Positions 13,001 through 28,000 of a DNA stretch of 64,000 nt are shown piece after piece (position 1 is the first letter of the stretch; every line of letters begins with the position of its first letter). This DNA is from Liolophura sinensis (lineage: Eukaryota > Mollusca > Polyplacophora > Chitonida > Chitonidae). Below the pieces are notes generated by a model. It had not been told where the DNA came from and did no database searches. It saw only the letters and a program-made list of their open reading frames with translations. The position numbers were made by a program, and so were the translations under genes. The stretch covers positions 39,917,187 to 39,981,186 of the forward strand of contig NC_088301.1 of NCBI RefSeq assembly GCF_032854445.1. The letters are read 5' to 3'.

Positions 13001-16000
13001 TGAAACACATGCCGTGAAATAAAATTTGAAAATGAGAATATTTAGTCATTGTAAATGAATTGCTGAATAGGGAAAACTTGTGACGCTATTGGTTTGCTTT
13101 TGTTGTTCTCAGCAGACAGAGGTGGAGCAGGAGCAGCCAGAAGTATGTTCAGCAAGGCCTTGTCGGGAGTTACAGGAAAAACTGATCGCAAAGTGGAGAA
13201 AAAAGAGCTTGACAGCACTAAAAATCAAGCCGTTGCTGGCACTGGTCAAACACGGAAGTCTGTAGGAGGTGTGTGTTCCTTGTACCACGTTGTCCTAAAT
13301 GTTCCTGGTTTGATAGTTGTGCCCCACGTAGGTCTCAGTTACTAAATTCCAATACCATGGTGTTTCAGGGTAATATTAGTGGAAACTGCCCTCCGTGGCT
13401 AGGTGGTTAGCATGGGAGCGCAGAAGAATGACCCAGGAACCTCTCACAAGTGAGGTTGCTGTGAATTCATATCCATCTCATGCTGACTTTCACTCCATTT
13501 GTACATAGGAAGGTCTGGGAGCAATGTGCAGATGGTCGTGTGTTTCCCTCGAGCTCACAATAATGCTGGCCGTGGTCACATTGAAGGGAAATATTCTTGA
13601 GATCCCCAATTCTTTGATCTTTTCAACCACCACTGTGACCAGTATTTTGAAACAGTATTCTGAGATTCATTATGGGGTGTGGAAAAATAATCGGCGCTCA
13701 TTTTACAAACATTGTTCAAATAAATAAATGAAACCATTAAGAGTGACTTTAGCTGTCTTTGGGCAACATTATATTCTTCTTCCGATCTATTCCATTTTCA
13801 TTGAACTTGATGTCCAAATGGTCCTGTATGAGGAATTCAGTGAACAAATAAAACATCTGTACAGTACAGAAATTATATTACTGGAAATTCTTGGTTTCAG
13901 GTGGGAATGTTCAAATGAAGCGCCTTATGTGCAGAGATGTACCTTCAACTGTGACCAAATATGAAATTCAGAAACATTTCTCCAAATATGGGAGCGTTGA
14001 AAGGGTTTTCTTAAACCCGGCAAAGATGTCTGCTATTGTATATTTTACAAATCATGTAAGTTACATGAGTCAAGGAGCATGTTTCTTAGCATGCAAAGTA
14101 TGTTGTCATCAGACTTAGCATTGACACCATTTTACTTCTGTATGTTGAAGTGGGATGGCGATATTGCCACGGTGATTTTCAAAGAATGCTATGAAAACAA
14201 TGATAGCATGCAAAAAGATTAAGACTATTATGGCCATTATCAGAAGTAGATGCATACATGGACCTGTACTTATCAGTTGACACTCTATACAGAAGTGTAT
14301 GTAAAGAATTTTGTTAAAGGCTTGCTCTTCTCTAGAATGTCGTTTGCTTCAAATATACACTATATTTCAGATATTTCTATCAGACAAATGCATCATGTAA
14401 AAGGATTTGAAAATACTGTCTTTTTTTAACTATCATAATTCCCAAATACATGTAATCTAATGTAGAAATAAAATGCACAGATTGGAGTCAAGGCTCTCCT
14501 CTCTGTTAAAAATTTGTTGGAACAGAACTTAGCCAGTTTAACCATGCTTTAAATCTAAATATAAAAACACTTTGTGTTTAAATGACAAAACATTCCAGAT
14601 AGTGGATATCTAAAGGTTTTACTGTGTTGTTGTGTTGCAGTTCATTGTATTTGTATAGGTAAGGTCATATGAAAGACTGTATGGGGTGACATATCTGTGT
14701 CCTTCAGTGGCAGCAGCATGAACTCGCCCTGCCACAAGAAGACACTGTGTACTTTCACACACTCAGTGACTCCTTGTCATATGACTGAAAAATTGCTAAG
14801 TACGACCTAAATCCCAAGGCATGCATACATACATGTATACGTGATATTTGTAATAACACATTTTTAAGAATCTTTTCTGCCTTTCCTGTCATTGGATAAA
14901 AAGATCAGTCAACAGTACATTACTTTTCACTCTACGATTGTGTTTATCCCACAGGAGGATGCTGAAAATGCCTATAAGAATGGCCACATGATAAGACCAA
15001 ATCAACGCTTGCATATATTCTGGAAGTCCCAAGGCTCTAGTACAGGAACTGCAGCATCAAGTAAAATTGGTACAAGTATGTATTTTTTAAATTTGGTTGT
15101 GAGATCACGTGTAATCTGCTTGAATGTAGCTGAAGAGAAATCTTTTCCGCTTGTACAAAAGTCTTACAATAAGGGCTTAAATTTGCATATTTTACTTTCG
15201 AAATATGAATTCAATCAAGTGTGATTCCTTTTTGATGTCTCCCTAACAGAGGCTAATGTACAGTTTATTTCATTACATAATCTTGTCTACTGTCGTGCGT
15301 GAGAAAGCAACCTGGAGATAGTCATAGGTTTCCCCCAGGCTCTGCCCTCTTCCCTCCCATCATAATGCTGGCCTATAAGGGAAATATAGTAAATGAAGTC
15401 ATATCAGTGAAGTATTATTCAAGTAAATAATCGTGTAAATGTTTAAATGTGTATTGCTCAGTTGAAATTATTTAAATGTTTTACTTTACATCAACGGTAT
15501 TGCGAGGTGATGGTTGAATTCTATCAATCTTATGAAAAACTCTGACAATCACACTGCCATTAGCAATCACCAGTGAAACAACAGGAACAAAATGTATGAG
15601 GCGAGAAAGGCCAACTTGGCTTTCATAACCATGAGTTCGTTACAGGCCATAATTTAGCAAAACAACATGAAGACACAACTTGAGATGCCATCAAAGCCTT
15701 TGGCTATCAAGCCAGATAATTTGTCCACTAAAGGTTGGACNNNNNNNNNNNNNNNNNNNNNNNNNNNNNNNNNNNNNNNNNNNNNNNNNNNNNNNNNNNN
15801 NNNNNNNNNNNNNNNNNNNNNNNNNNNNNNNNNNNNNNNNNNNNNNNNNNNNNNNNNNNNNNNNNNNNNNNNNNNNNNNNNNNNNNNNNNNNNNNNNNNN
15901 NNNNNNNNNNNNNNNNNNNNNNNNNNNNNNNNNNNNNNNNTGATTGGAACATCATGAAACAGAAGGTTTCTTTTGAATGAAACCTGGTATCATTGCATCT

Positions 16001-19000
16001 GAGTGTGAAATAGCAAAAATGTAAAAACAGAAGACTGTGTGAAATGTCACTTTTCTCAGTGAAGGAAATCCTGATATTTCACCTTTGTTTAAAAGATAAA
16101 TGAGGTAAATATCTGACTGCTATCAGTATGTATTGATATTTTCATAACTTTACCTTATTTGACACCAATTCTGTGTTTTGCATCCCCCCCCCCCCCCCAA
16201 GAAAAGGAATGCCACAATCAGATCATTTTTGAGTTTTGTTTTGATACCCTCCCTGTAAAACAACAATATAAATGGGTAAGACTTTACCATTTGCTCAGTT
16301 ATATATACTAGATGTGTGGATAGTAAGCAAATGCCAGTGGAAACATTACAGATTTATAACATTCTAGCTTTCAGCTCGAAATCCACATCATCATCAAGAT
16401 TGCCCAGTGGGCGAACATTGCACAGTGAGGTGGAGGATGAACTAGCCAGCATGGCTGGTGCAGACGCTGGCGGGACCATGTACAGAACCCCTGTTCGCCC
16501 TTCGGAAGTTGTCCAGCAGGAGCTCAGCCCAGAGAGGCACCCACCAGTAAGACAGTCTCACAGCCCATCACGGTCAATCAGCCCTTCTCCCATATTTACA
16601 GCTTCAGAAAATGTGCCAAAAACTACTGTCACTAAAGGTGAGTCTTACAGTTCGTTATATTATTGTTTTTTGTTTTTTTTAAAGACCTTGAAGGCTTTAG
16701 ACATGTTTATGACAGATTGTGTAAAAATGGATGGTGCAAATGCAACACTTGTGTCCATACATTTCTGTTCATTTTTTGATGTAATCTTGTCAGTTGAATT
16801 AATCCTGAGGAGAATTTTAGTGTAGACAAGTGAGGACCCCAGCTGAAAGGTTATATGCGAGGACCCCAACAGAAAGGTTATATGTGAGGACCCCAACTGA
16901 AAGGTTATTTTCGAGGACCCCAACTGAAAGGTTATATGCTAGGACCCCAACTGAAAGGTTATATGAGGACCCCAACTGAAAGGTTATATGTGAGGACCCC
17001 AACTGAAAGGTTATATGCATGTATAGCTGTTTTCTAGAACATGTGTTGTTTTTTTGTTTGGGCCTTTTGAATACTAAGACCTCACTGAAACATTGGATTG
17101 TCCTATTTGTCTATAGAACCTAAAATCTTGAAGTTTTGCATAATGGACTTGATTTTCAAAGTGAGCATTAAAATAAATTGTATGTGTTGTTTTACCATTG
17201 ACAGCATCTCTGGAAAGCCTTACGATCCCAGCAAAGAACACTTTAGATATGTACCTTGTGCTGGATAACAGAGACAAGATTTTAAAACAAGGTTAGTTTT
17301 GAAAGTAAAGTCAGAGTGAAAGTATGTGAAAAATCACAACCACAAGTATATCTGTGAACTGGTTTGCATGATTTCATACATGTACATAAACTCATTTCAG
17401 TTTAATGACAGTATGCCCAACTCTACTATTGGTGTTTCTAGTACATATCTAAATCTAAGAATCAGTTTATCCAGAAAACTTGATATGTTTAAAAAGCTTT
17501 AGAGAATTGAGGCACCTTTATCCTCAGTTTCTTTCTTGTGTAGGTCAGATTTCTGTTACACATTTGAATGTTAAATATTTTTTTAAAACTCTGCTTTAGA
17601 GAATTGTAACACAGACATGTTTATAATTTAATAATGATGCTTTTTGTCGTTGCAGGTCGAAGAAAACAGTCAGATTTGAAAACGGCCAAAGCAGTCCAAG
17701 GGACATGTCCAGATATGTGTTATGAAAAAGAACGTTATGACAGGGATGCAAAGAGAAGATTGAGTATTTTTGAAATGATACCGGGAACAGAGAACATAGT
17801 AGGTGTAACCCTTGGATGCCATTGCATTCTCGCTTAACTGTCACTGCTCACTGCAAATGTGTGAAACTGAAAATTCTGTATTAATAGGGATGCAGCATAT
17901 TTTCTAATCCAGATTCAGTGAAGCAAGACCTATAATAATTTGTTGCATTGAAGAATGAGTGTAGCACAACGTTACAGGGTCTGGATTTATACTGTAATGT
18001 CACCCTGTCTTTAATACAGTATAAAAGTGATGGGCTGGGAAATGAACATTTGATGTTAATATAATTGCGTCACAGTCCTACTGCAGAATGGAGCAGGTCC
18101 CTGTTGTCTCATTATGCTTAGCAATGACCCTAAGGTGATTGTTGTAGATATTGCTTTCTTTGCTTGTAAAGATAATTGCTTTAACTAGCAATTAGTTTGA
18201 ATGTAAAAGGACATGAAAATTGTCTTGTTTTTTGTTTCAATTAACAGCAAGGGCAGAATCCGAGAGTTGACCACAGGCATGCTGTCAAGGAATACAGTCG
18301 CTCCTCTGCTGACCAAGTGAGTGCTTTTCTCATTATTCCATGATGTTTTGCTTTGTGTAAAAGTGTAATTTTAGTTTTTGTCACCTTGGGCATCAATCTA
18401 AAGGTAATTTTCCAGTGATATCAGGAAGAGAAAGCAAAGTAAGTGTTGCGCTTTGGTGCCATTACACTCTGTGCTAAGTGTCACTGTTTACCACAAACCT
18501 AACTTGCATAATTAAATGTATGTAATGAGGTAAAGGTCAGTACATGGTATATATTGGTGAACAACTGGAATGCGCACTTCAGAACATCTAATGACATCAT
18601 ATGTGGAGTATGACCTAAAACCCCAATTTGCATACTACAAACACTCAACAGGTTACCTCCCCTTATTCTAATGATTGTTCAATACACTGAAGTAGGTCTG
18701 TAAATTCTAGATACAAAGCCCTGTACTAAACACCTGGCTGGTACAAGGGATTGTATAACCAGCTCATTGTATTGTCTGTACTGTACGTTTTTGCTTGTGT
18801 TTACCTGTGATCAGGAAGAGCCTCTGCCACACGAAATGAGACCTGGTCCTGTGCTGGACATGACTATGACCTACCTGCTCACAGAGATCGCAGATAAAGC
18901 GGATGATATCATGTGGCTGGAGTGGTATGACTTCTTGTGGAACAGAACCCGGGGCATTCGCAAGGTATGGAGTCAAACATTTGTAAAACATCTACATGGT

Positions 19001-22000
19001 CACTGTTGTTCCAAAAAATGAAAAGCAAGGATGACAGAATTTCAATTTTGTGTCAGTGTTCAAGAACATGTCATTTTACAGGTCTCAGGAAACGTGTGCT
19101 TGTGTCCAATGGGAGACTTAGGGAGGGCTAAACAAAAGGGCCCAAATCACTGTAGAACATGTGGTTTTCAGCCTTCAAAAAAGTGTTATTTCATCATTCA
19201 AGAAAGAATAACGTTCTCAAATTGTCACAAAAATAAGCACATTCTGTTCATACGTAAATGGGGTACCAACAGATTTTACTCTCACAAAAGCTGGCGCTAG
19301 TGTGAATTAGGACTTGAATTAGCACATGACAAGTCTTTTGTTGCGCGACGCAAAACATATTGCATTCTGCGGTTTCATCTGTGACATATTTGGTCTACCC
19401 ACTGTGACGTTTGCGCTGTTGATGCTGCAATGGAATGTCTAGTGTCACTGAAATGAGATATTACATCCCACTTCAGACTTCTACCGGTAACCCTATGAGG
19501 ATTTAGGGTAGTCTTGTTAACTTAAAATGACTATAAATGTAGAGCTGATTGGTTGTCGTGGTTGTACTGAAATGTAGTTTTGTGCGTGTGTTTTTCCAGG
19601 ACATTACCCAGCAGATGCTGTGCGACCGAACAGCTGTTGGATTGATAGAGAAGTGTGCCAGGTTCCATATCTACTGTGCTGAAAGGCTCTGCGAGGAAGA
19701 CTTCCACACATTTGACCAGAAAATCAACACTGAAAACTTGACCAAAAGCTTGCAATCACTGAAGGAGCTTTACTCTGATCTGGCCATCAAACAACAGGTC
19801 TTTTGTGAGACAGAGGCAGAGTTCCGAGCCTACATGGTCCTATTGAACCTGAATGAGGGAGATACACTCAGGTAAGGTGTTAAAAAAAAAAAGAGGATAT
19901 CCCATCTGTAAGGGATTACAGTAATTACTTCATGCATTTGCATGGGTATATGTAACTCAGAGGATTAGTGATGTTTAAGTCATAAATTACAGCAATTTAT
20001 TTACATATTAATGTTTTTGTTCTGAACAGAGAAGTGCAGCAGTTGAGAGGAGAAGTGAGAGCTTCAGCTGAGATTAACTTTGCTTTGCAAGTCTACTCAG
20101 CACTCAACAGTAACAACTATGTACGTTTCTTCAAGCTTGCCAAGAAAGCCTCGTTCCTGAATGCCTGTATTATGCACAGGTATTTTGTGCAGGTTAGAAG
20201 CCAGGCTCTAAAAACTATGTTGCGAGCATTTGCTTTTGGAGGACGACCAATACAGGTAAGGACTGTCATTAAATTAATAATGAAGTAAAATTTTTCTTCT
20301 AAGTATCTATTTATTAATGGAATTTCGAAATACCATATTTCTTCTAATTTCTGGGATACCTTGTCTGTTCAATTTAGTCAATATATATGTAATTGTAACA
20401 GGAATATTTAGGGTTCTTCTTCTCATAGGATTAGACCATCTAATGAAAAAAAATTTTCATATATATTTTTTGTTCCAAAAGGCTGGTAAAAGAGTGTAAT
20501 ATTCTACTTTCAACAATGCTAATATCTGTCCCAACAATTAGAAGAATAAAAATAGAGTGAAACTTGTGAAAACTGGACCGTCATTACACAGAAATGTGAT
20601 TCTGAATCTATGATTTATTTTGGGGTATTTCTGTTGAATTTTGATTATTTGTCAAAAGTCTCCTGTTTTGCCTCTTTAATCCACATAGTACTTACATAGT
20701 ACTTATCAGTAAATTCAGGGATGGTAAGTATAGTAATCAAACAAATTTGTGGTTCATTTTGATATCTCAGTCTTTGGCAATGTTATTGATGCAGTTCCCA
20801 TTAATTGAGCTGATGCGAGTGCTGGCATTTGAGGACACGGAGGAAGCAGCTGAGTTCTGCATGCATTACGGTCTTTTGACCAAGGCTGGGGAGGTTTGCC
20901 TTGATAGGAACTCCTACATCGAGCCAGAGTTGGGGATATCGCTAAGAAGGGCCCATTCTGTCATAGAGTCCAAACTTACAGTGTCCGTAGGAGAGGTATG
21001 CATGGGTGTGTGTGTGATGACCGAAAGACATTTAATATCTTAAAGTACATGTACATGGAATATCATTTATTGTTGTATTATGCTGTTTTATATGCTTTGA
21101 AGTTCTTACCATAAGGTGTATCAAATTTGTGCAAATTGTAGTGTATTGAAATTTCTTTGAAAAGAAAAAAAATTCCGATTCCTTATATTTTGCCAACAAT
21201 TTCACTTCTGTTAAAAGGTTTTCTGTATAAGGTATAACCAGCTTTCGTCCAATGAATTTACTGCTTGTTGCATCGATACTTCTTAATAGCAATTACTTGT
21301 TAATAACTAAAACGATTATTTGCAGGTGATAAATGGAGGACCCTTGCCTCCGTTGACATTACCAGAGCCACAGATTAGTTTTGATGTTAATGGCCGATAC
21401 ATTGGAGAAATGCCCACAGTAGAAGGTAACTCTAAACCTATTTTCATAGAAGCTTAAGTACACAAACCGTAAGAACTTACAATGCCCATCTGCCCATTTT
21501 AGTGAGATTTCACACTAGGTTAAGCTATAATATTACAAGTTTCCTTCTTTCTGTTCCAGCTCCTCCCATTGAAGTGCCTGAAGAAATTGTTTCAAAACCC
21601 CCAAAATCTGTGGTACCAAATGAGGTGTGTTCTCCTTTGAATAAAAGCCATGGCTCTCATGATGAAGATAACCAGAGATTTTGGTCATTTCCTTGTGGAT
21701 GTTGACATAACATCTTTTTTTAATTTAATCTCATTTTTTACAACTAATAACCCTGTTATTCTAAATTGATGAACAAGGGTGAAATTTTATGAGAAGTAAC
21801 ATGGAAGTGGAAAGCATGCTTGTTGTTTATTAAAAGTGAATGGTGTATCAAATGTACCATCCATTGTTTTACTTGTAATTATTAAGTTAAAATTAAAAAA
21901 CATTCTTTCTTTCGTGATTGCCAGATTGTGAAGGAGATCGCTCGTCAGTTGTTCCTGGAAATCATTGAAGAGTTTTGTCTAGAGGTGTCCTCTCAGTTCC

Positions 22001-25000
22001 ACAGTGCAATCCACTCTTATCTGGACACGACCTCTGAGGAAATATGGACCTCTGTGTATGAAGAGATCTCCACCCCTATTATAAAGTAAGAATATTATGT
22101 TACAATGCCTGTATAAGTTCATCTATAAAATTGTGCTTGAAAATGCCTGACCAGAATCTTAATATTTGGCCACCTGATAAGGTTGACCTTGATTAGTACA
22201 GCCTTTTGGTAGTTGTGATGTAAACACGGTCCTTCTGACCTTATACATGTAGAGGCGTATCAGTCCACAGTTCTGTCAAAAGGGTTTCTCTTCACTTTTA
22301 CTGATTGTAGAGAGATTTCTCGTTTTCACTATGCATGAATTCCGATCACCGATACCACAGGAGTTGTTTTGTGACAAGCGTGTATGTTAATCTTGTAAAT
22401 TTTATTATTCTATTGGATGAGGAGGTTTAATTAATTTTTCCAGGCATGTGAGCAGCAATAAGGTATTTATGGAATTGAATGTTTGGTATTTTTTTCTGTT
22501 AACAGGTCTTGTTGTGATGCAGAATTGAGGACTAGGAAGGAGGAAAAAGAGAGAGAAATGGCTATTGCAGCACGTATAGCTCAGCGGAAGTTACATGCTC
22601 GAGAGGAGATGGAATTAATGATAGACGAAGTTATCAGTGATGAAGTTTTGAAAATTTCCACGTCTGAAGTCAGGTATTTGATGGTGTTCAAGATTGTAGT
22701 AACATCTATGTATAGAATGGCCCTGTAATTATTATAAGCAAACAACCATGCTGATATGTTGGATTCTACTGAAGGGACTGGCCTTGTACTTGGCCTGTGT
22801 GTACAAATGTGTGCTTCCCTCTGAGATTTGGTTCCTTCATGATATCTAAATCAATGATTTCGTTTCATGATATATAATCTCCATGCCAAAAATTCACAAG
22901 TGTTTTAAATCACCAGACGACACAAAGCCAGTGATCTCAAGCATTATGTATTAGTAAAACAAATTGTTATGACAGATTGTGACACAGAACACAATGTACA
23001 ATAAGTTGAATGGTCATTTATAAGCGACTTCTGTAAACAGTGTAAAGTGTTTAGGGAAAGGGAATATTTAGCAAGGTTGCTTGGAACCAAATGTTCTGCT
23101 TGGTTATCCATTGTTTCCATATATCATTAAACATCTTACTACATCTTATTTAGACTGTTAAAGTTTTGGGCCCGTTTTACAGAGAGAATGTAACCATGCG
23201 TAAATGTCAAACGTAACTACCATGGTGACGCATTTGTAATCATCATACATCATCATCTTTGTAAATCAGGCTTGAAGTGACAATACATGTTAAATAATGT
23301 ATGTGTTTTCTGTGCTGCCCAGGGCAATCGAAATGCAGCTGAAGCAGGAACAGATTGCTCGATGTTCGGAGAATGTGCATGACGAGGTGCTACAAGAGGT
23401 GGTTTCCGATGTGATACAGGAAACTACGGAGGAAGTCTACCGTGTTGACGTGGAAGAAAGGCTTCAAGAGCTTGAGGATCTGGAAGATTGTGTGCGGCTT
23501 TACAGAGTTGCGAAATTTTGGCACATCTGGAAGAGGATGTACGCAACTAGGATGAGGCTGAGATCCATGCTTACATTTCCGGGTGCTCCGTCAACTGAGC
23601 ATGTCACGGATCAAGTCGATGTGCTCATTCCAGGTCGAGAGTATGACCGAGTTCATAACGCTGCTGTCTACATCAATGATGCAGCTAAGCTTCATGTTCT
23701 GGGCCCTCTAGTGGCTGAGGAAAAACAAAAGCGATTGCATAGAAGGATAACATTACATCACATTCTGCAGCGTCTTCGATACCATGTGGCATATTCCCCT
23801 CTAAACCTGGGCCCTATTGTTGGTAAACCATTGGTGCAAGCTTGGCAGGCACAGACAGGACGGAAATGTAATTATGCTTGACGATTAATACTGTTTTCTT
23901 CAGAAGTATAAAACATTTTTATCTGCTTTTCATAAACATTTGAAACTTCTGGACTTCTAACCATGCACCTCTCATAAAATAGTCTTTAGTATCCTAAAAA
24001 GGGAACACTTATATCCTTCCTTTTTGATAATAGCCAACATTAGTTACAGACATTAGGCTTTCACAGAAACGATTGTTCCGTTTCCGCGTGGGTTCTCAGG
24101 TTAAAATTTCACGGAACCAAACATACTCAGTACTGCTTAGTAAACATTTAACAGATTTAATTATCCAAAGACTTCAGTTGTGAACCTGCAAATTGTGGCT
24201 AAGATGTCACTATACTCTTGTACTTTTTACCACTAGTGGTCTCATGAAAAATGGACTTTTTCAATGTCTCAATGTACAGCAAGCCTGCAATGCTGTCTGC
24301 CACGCTATCTGTCACGATAGACAGGAAGTAGCACAGACGATGAATTACATGTCACACAGAAAGTCAATCAGACGTCCCTGATTAAGGAAGTTGTGATGCT
24401 TTTGAAATGCAGATTCTGAGATTTGTTTGATTGCAATGCTGTTGTGGAAGTAATATTTAACACATGCTGCATTGTACTCATCAGGCAGGGGAGACAGCTC
24501 AAACTGAGAAAGTTTGGAATACCCAGTTCTGTCCCTTCTTTTTTCCACAGTTTGCAGTCAGTTACCTGTCATTCAGTGACAGTTCATACATTTTAAACGA
24601 TAAGGTAGAGGGATTATGGTCATTTTTACTTTACAAAGTAAATTAGACCTACAAGAAACATCAAACACCCAAATTTTTTTGATGAAATGCCATTAATACT
24701 AAAATCATTACAGGTAAATCGGTTCCAGTAGCAAAGACTGTTGAGAACCAAAAAAAGGTTTCCTAGCTCAAAAGTACACAGAACTGAAAAGCGATTCTCA
24801 GCAATTCTGAAATCCCCCTGAGTGTAATTACAAGATACAGTTGCAATATTTTAACATTGAAATCCAGGGTTGAGTGGACAATCAACATTAAGGAGAGAGC
24901 TGACTTTCCTGTCTTGTGTAATTACCACCCAATCGTGCACACTACCTAGAAACCAAGGAAATCTGCGTATGCTTTTTATTGTTCAGTGATTCTCATTCAT

Positions 25001-28000
25001 GATCATAATCATAATCACTTGTTAATTGTAGGACTGTAATACTTGAACAGGAAGTTACACCCCTAGAAATATGTAACATGGTTACTTACACAGGTTGAGA
25101 AATTCTGCTATTATTCCATTCTAGGTAACGTCAATGACAAAGTCTTCTGGAAACTTGTGATTTCATTACCGAATGACAATGAATGTGATGACCACTCCTC
25201 AGTGTTTTCTGATTGGCTCATTTCAAAGTTCAACAAAGGGCCAGTACCAGAATTGGATACATATTCGAAGGTAAATGAAAAATTCTTTTTATTTTCTTAC
25301 AAAATATCTTTATTTCCAACATATTTGTCTATTACGGTATCTATTAATCCTCATATCTAAAACCTTCCATTGATTGACAAATAAAGCACCTAATTATAAT
25401 TAGTTTGTGTTAATACCAAAATACCAAATGGTTCGTGAAATATCAATATTTTAAAAGTTTAGACTGTTACACACTTTCAAAGAAATCCCATCTGGTCCAT
25501 GCCCAAGCAATAGTTCCTTGTTAAAACTTGGAAGCTTGGTAAATTATTGGAGCTTTCAGATTCACAACTTATGATGTATTTTGTTTTTTTTTTAAATTTA
25601 TCTTTTGTGGTTTGCCTAGCTTTGTGTTCATGAACAGACCAGCCGAACCATTTAGCGAAATTATACGTAATATTGAATATGCATGAATACGGATATGGTG
25701 ATGAAAATCTGTACATAATTTATTTAAACAAACTTAAAATACACATAATGTCTCTAACATTTGTTAGAACTAGTAAGCCTTTAAAGAGCTTTGGAACTAT
25801 AAGTTACCTCTATGATTTTTCTTTTTTTTTTCTTTTCTCTTAATTCCAGATTGAAACTGTAGCTCTGTACACAACTCCTCTTCGATTTTCACATCAGCCA
25901 GTTTCAAATTTGGCAACATGTGTGAAAATTGTCCATGGAATGCTGAAGCGAGAAGAAATAGAGCAGCTGAATGTCAGCTCTGATAAAGCTTTACTTGGAA
26001 CAAGCGCTCTGCTGTTTGTTCTCTACCTTCCAGAAATCTTAACTGAAGTACGTTGAACACTGTCCCAGCTTGTTTTCCAAACAACATTTTATGGTGATGA
26101 TCTAGGATTTAGACCTAGCATGTAACGTTGCAAATGTGACGATTACCTCATTAGAAGGATTGTGAATTGTCTATATTTTAATTCCTACAGTATGCTATCA
26201 GTTTCTTTGTTATGAAGCTTTTTTTAAGTAATTTGTATGTACATATTATAAATTAATTTTGGTTAATAACTTATGTAAAATTTTATTTGTAGTATCTTTT
26301 TTTTATATTTTTATTGCAAGGAGTTCTGGGCTAAGTCTTTGCACAGGCTGTTGGCAATCCTTGATAGCAAACCAAAGCGGCCAAGTCTACCTTTGGTGAT
26401 TATATTGGTAGGAGAATCTGATAGTTTATCTACCCAAACAGTTGAGCAGAACCTTGGAATTACAAGGTTCCAGGAAGATCTGTTGTTGTCATCAGTGTAC
26501 ACAACCAGGATGCAGTCCTCATCTATCTCTGGGGTGGATGTTCTCTCATCAGCATCTAATAGCAGGGTATGTAGATGAACAGTTTAAATCAATCAGAAAG
26601 TTAATTTAATGTGTGGGAGTAGGTGCGAATTTAAAGTAATGGCCTTATTTATTGAACGCTTTATCTGTCTTGATGGCTGGTACATGTATTTCAAAAGCTT
26701 TGTGTAGGCATGTTCAGAAAATAAGGGGGCTAATGTAACTTGTGTGTGTGATTCATGCATAAAGGTACTTGTCTCCAGGCCAAGAATTGAAGTTGGACTA
26801 AGTTGACTTAAAAATTACACAGTAACTTTCATCAGAAAGGAAAGGGTAATAGCATTGCCTTTATGCAATCTTCAACTTCCAGAGTGGTAATCTCGGTCAT
26901 TTGTAATTTACATAAACCTATGGTTAAAGCCATCCGGTAAAGTTTCATTTGTCAAAATCCATTTTTAATTGCATTCAAACTCACCTTGATACATGTATAA
27001 GTGTTGGGTTAATGTTGAGCTATGGTTTGGGATTATTCATTAGAGGCAGAAGTGGGAAAAATATTGTGGGTCAGGTTATGACATGTTTTGTAATGTGGTT
27101 TTTTGGGATAGAGAGAAGAAGATGGTTTTGAAAATTAGTATTTTGCATGAACACAAGAGAATAACAAAATATTCTCATTTCAGATTCTCATGCATCAGTA
27201 GTAATTATGCCATAAAGTAAATGCAATAGTAAAAACCAAGGCAACTCCAATTCTGTTTTCTGCTTCGAAAAATCCAAAAATGGAACAAAATTATTATTGA
27301 AAATCCACATTTATTTTTGTCTGATCGTAATATTTTTTATGATATTAGGCTGTCAGATCATAACAATACGTCTTTAACATGGACAATTGATTGGACAGTC
27401 CAAATTTCCCACAAATTGGATAATTTTTCAGTTCTATTTTAATTTATATACCCTACTCAGACATTGCAAAAGGTTAATTGTGGTTGTAAAATAAGAATTT
27501 ATACTGGTGTGGCTTGAGGCTGTTAAATGTTGTGATTGTTTGTTTGAATGCTGGTCTAAGTAATTTTAACCGCTTCACTTAAATCAGGTTGCTGAATGTA
27601 TTCGGTGGTTGAGCGAGCATTACACAGTCCCAGTAGATCTGAAGTCTAGTAGACTACTCTCTTTGCTTGAGGAGACCCTGGCAAGTGAGTTCTACCAACC
27701 TGTTCTCCAAAACCTGAAGCAGAGAAAGCTGGAAGGTCACCTTCACCAGGTGAGTGCAGGTTTAATACATGTGGGTGACTTAGGATGACAGGTTTTCCAT
27801 AGATGCTCAACATGGCTTACGGCCCCAATAGCTCAGTTGTTAGAGCGTCCGCTTCGGTGACAGCTTGCTGTTTAACCTTCAGAGCACTCTTTTATGTAGT
27901 GAAAAGTTTTCTTGCATTGATTGTTAATAGGATTTTCCTTGACATGTACATATAAATGGTTCACACCTATCAGTATTTCTGAGTCATAACACAGGAAAAT

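Noticed and set aside
13601-13730. An insertion splitting the SINE-A at 13388 from its tail at about 13716
   Set aside because: The intervening 115 bases show no element ends or duplicated target, and the tail match is only a short AAATAAATAA run that could arise independently.
15658-15740. Accepting the open frame left of the gap as GANP exon 6
   Set aside because: With its only usable acceptor the exon would start in phase 0, while exon 5 leaves phase 1; the reading enters the Ns, so it stays a candidate only.
16832-17018. Regular repeats that could suggest a CRISPR array
   Set aside because: The repeats are head to tail with no unique spacers, in a eukaryotic intron.
16660-17020. Minus-strand open frames with repeating YNLSVGVLT peptides
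   Set aside because: Translation of the 27-bp intronic minisatellite on the wrong strand.
27819-27872. A tRNA gene
   Set aside because: Only the A-box half is tRNA-like; there is no T arm or acceptor pairing. It is best read as a SINE head.
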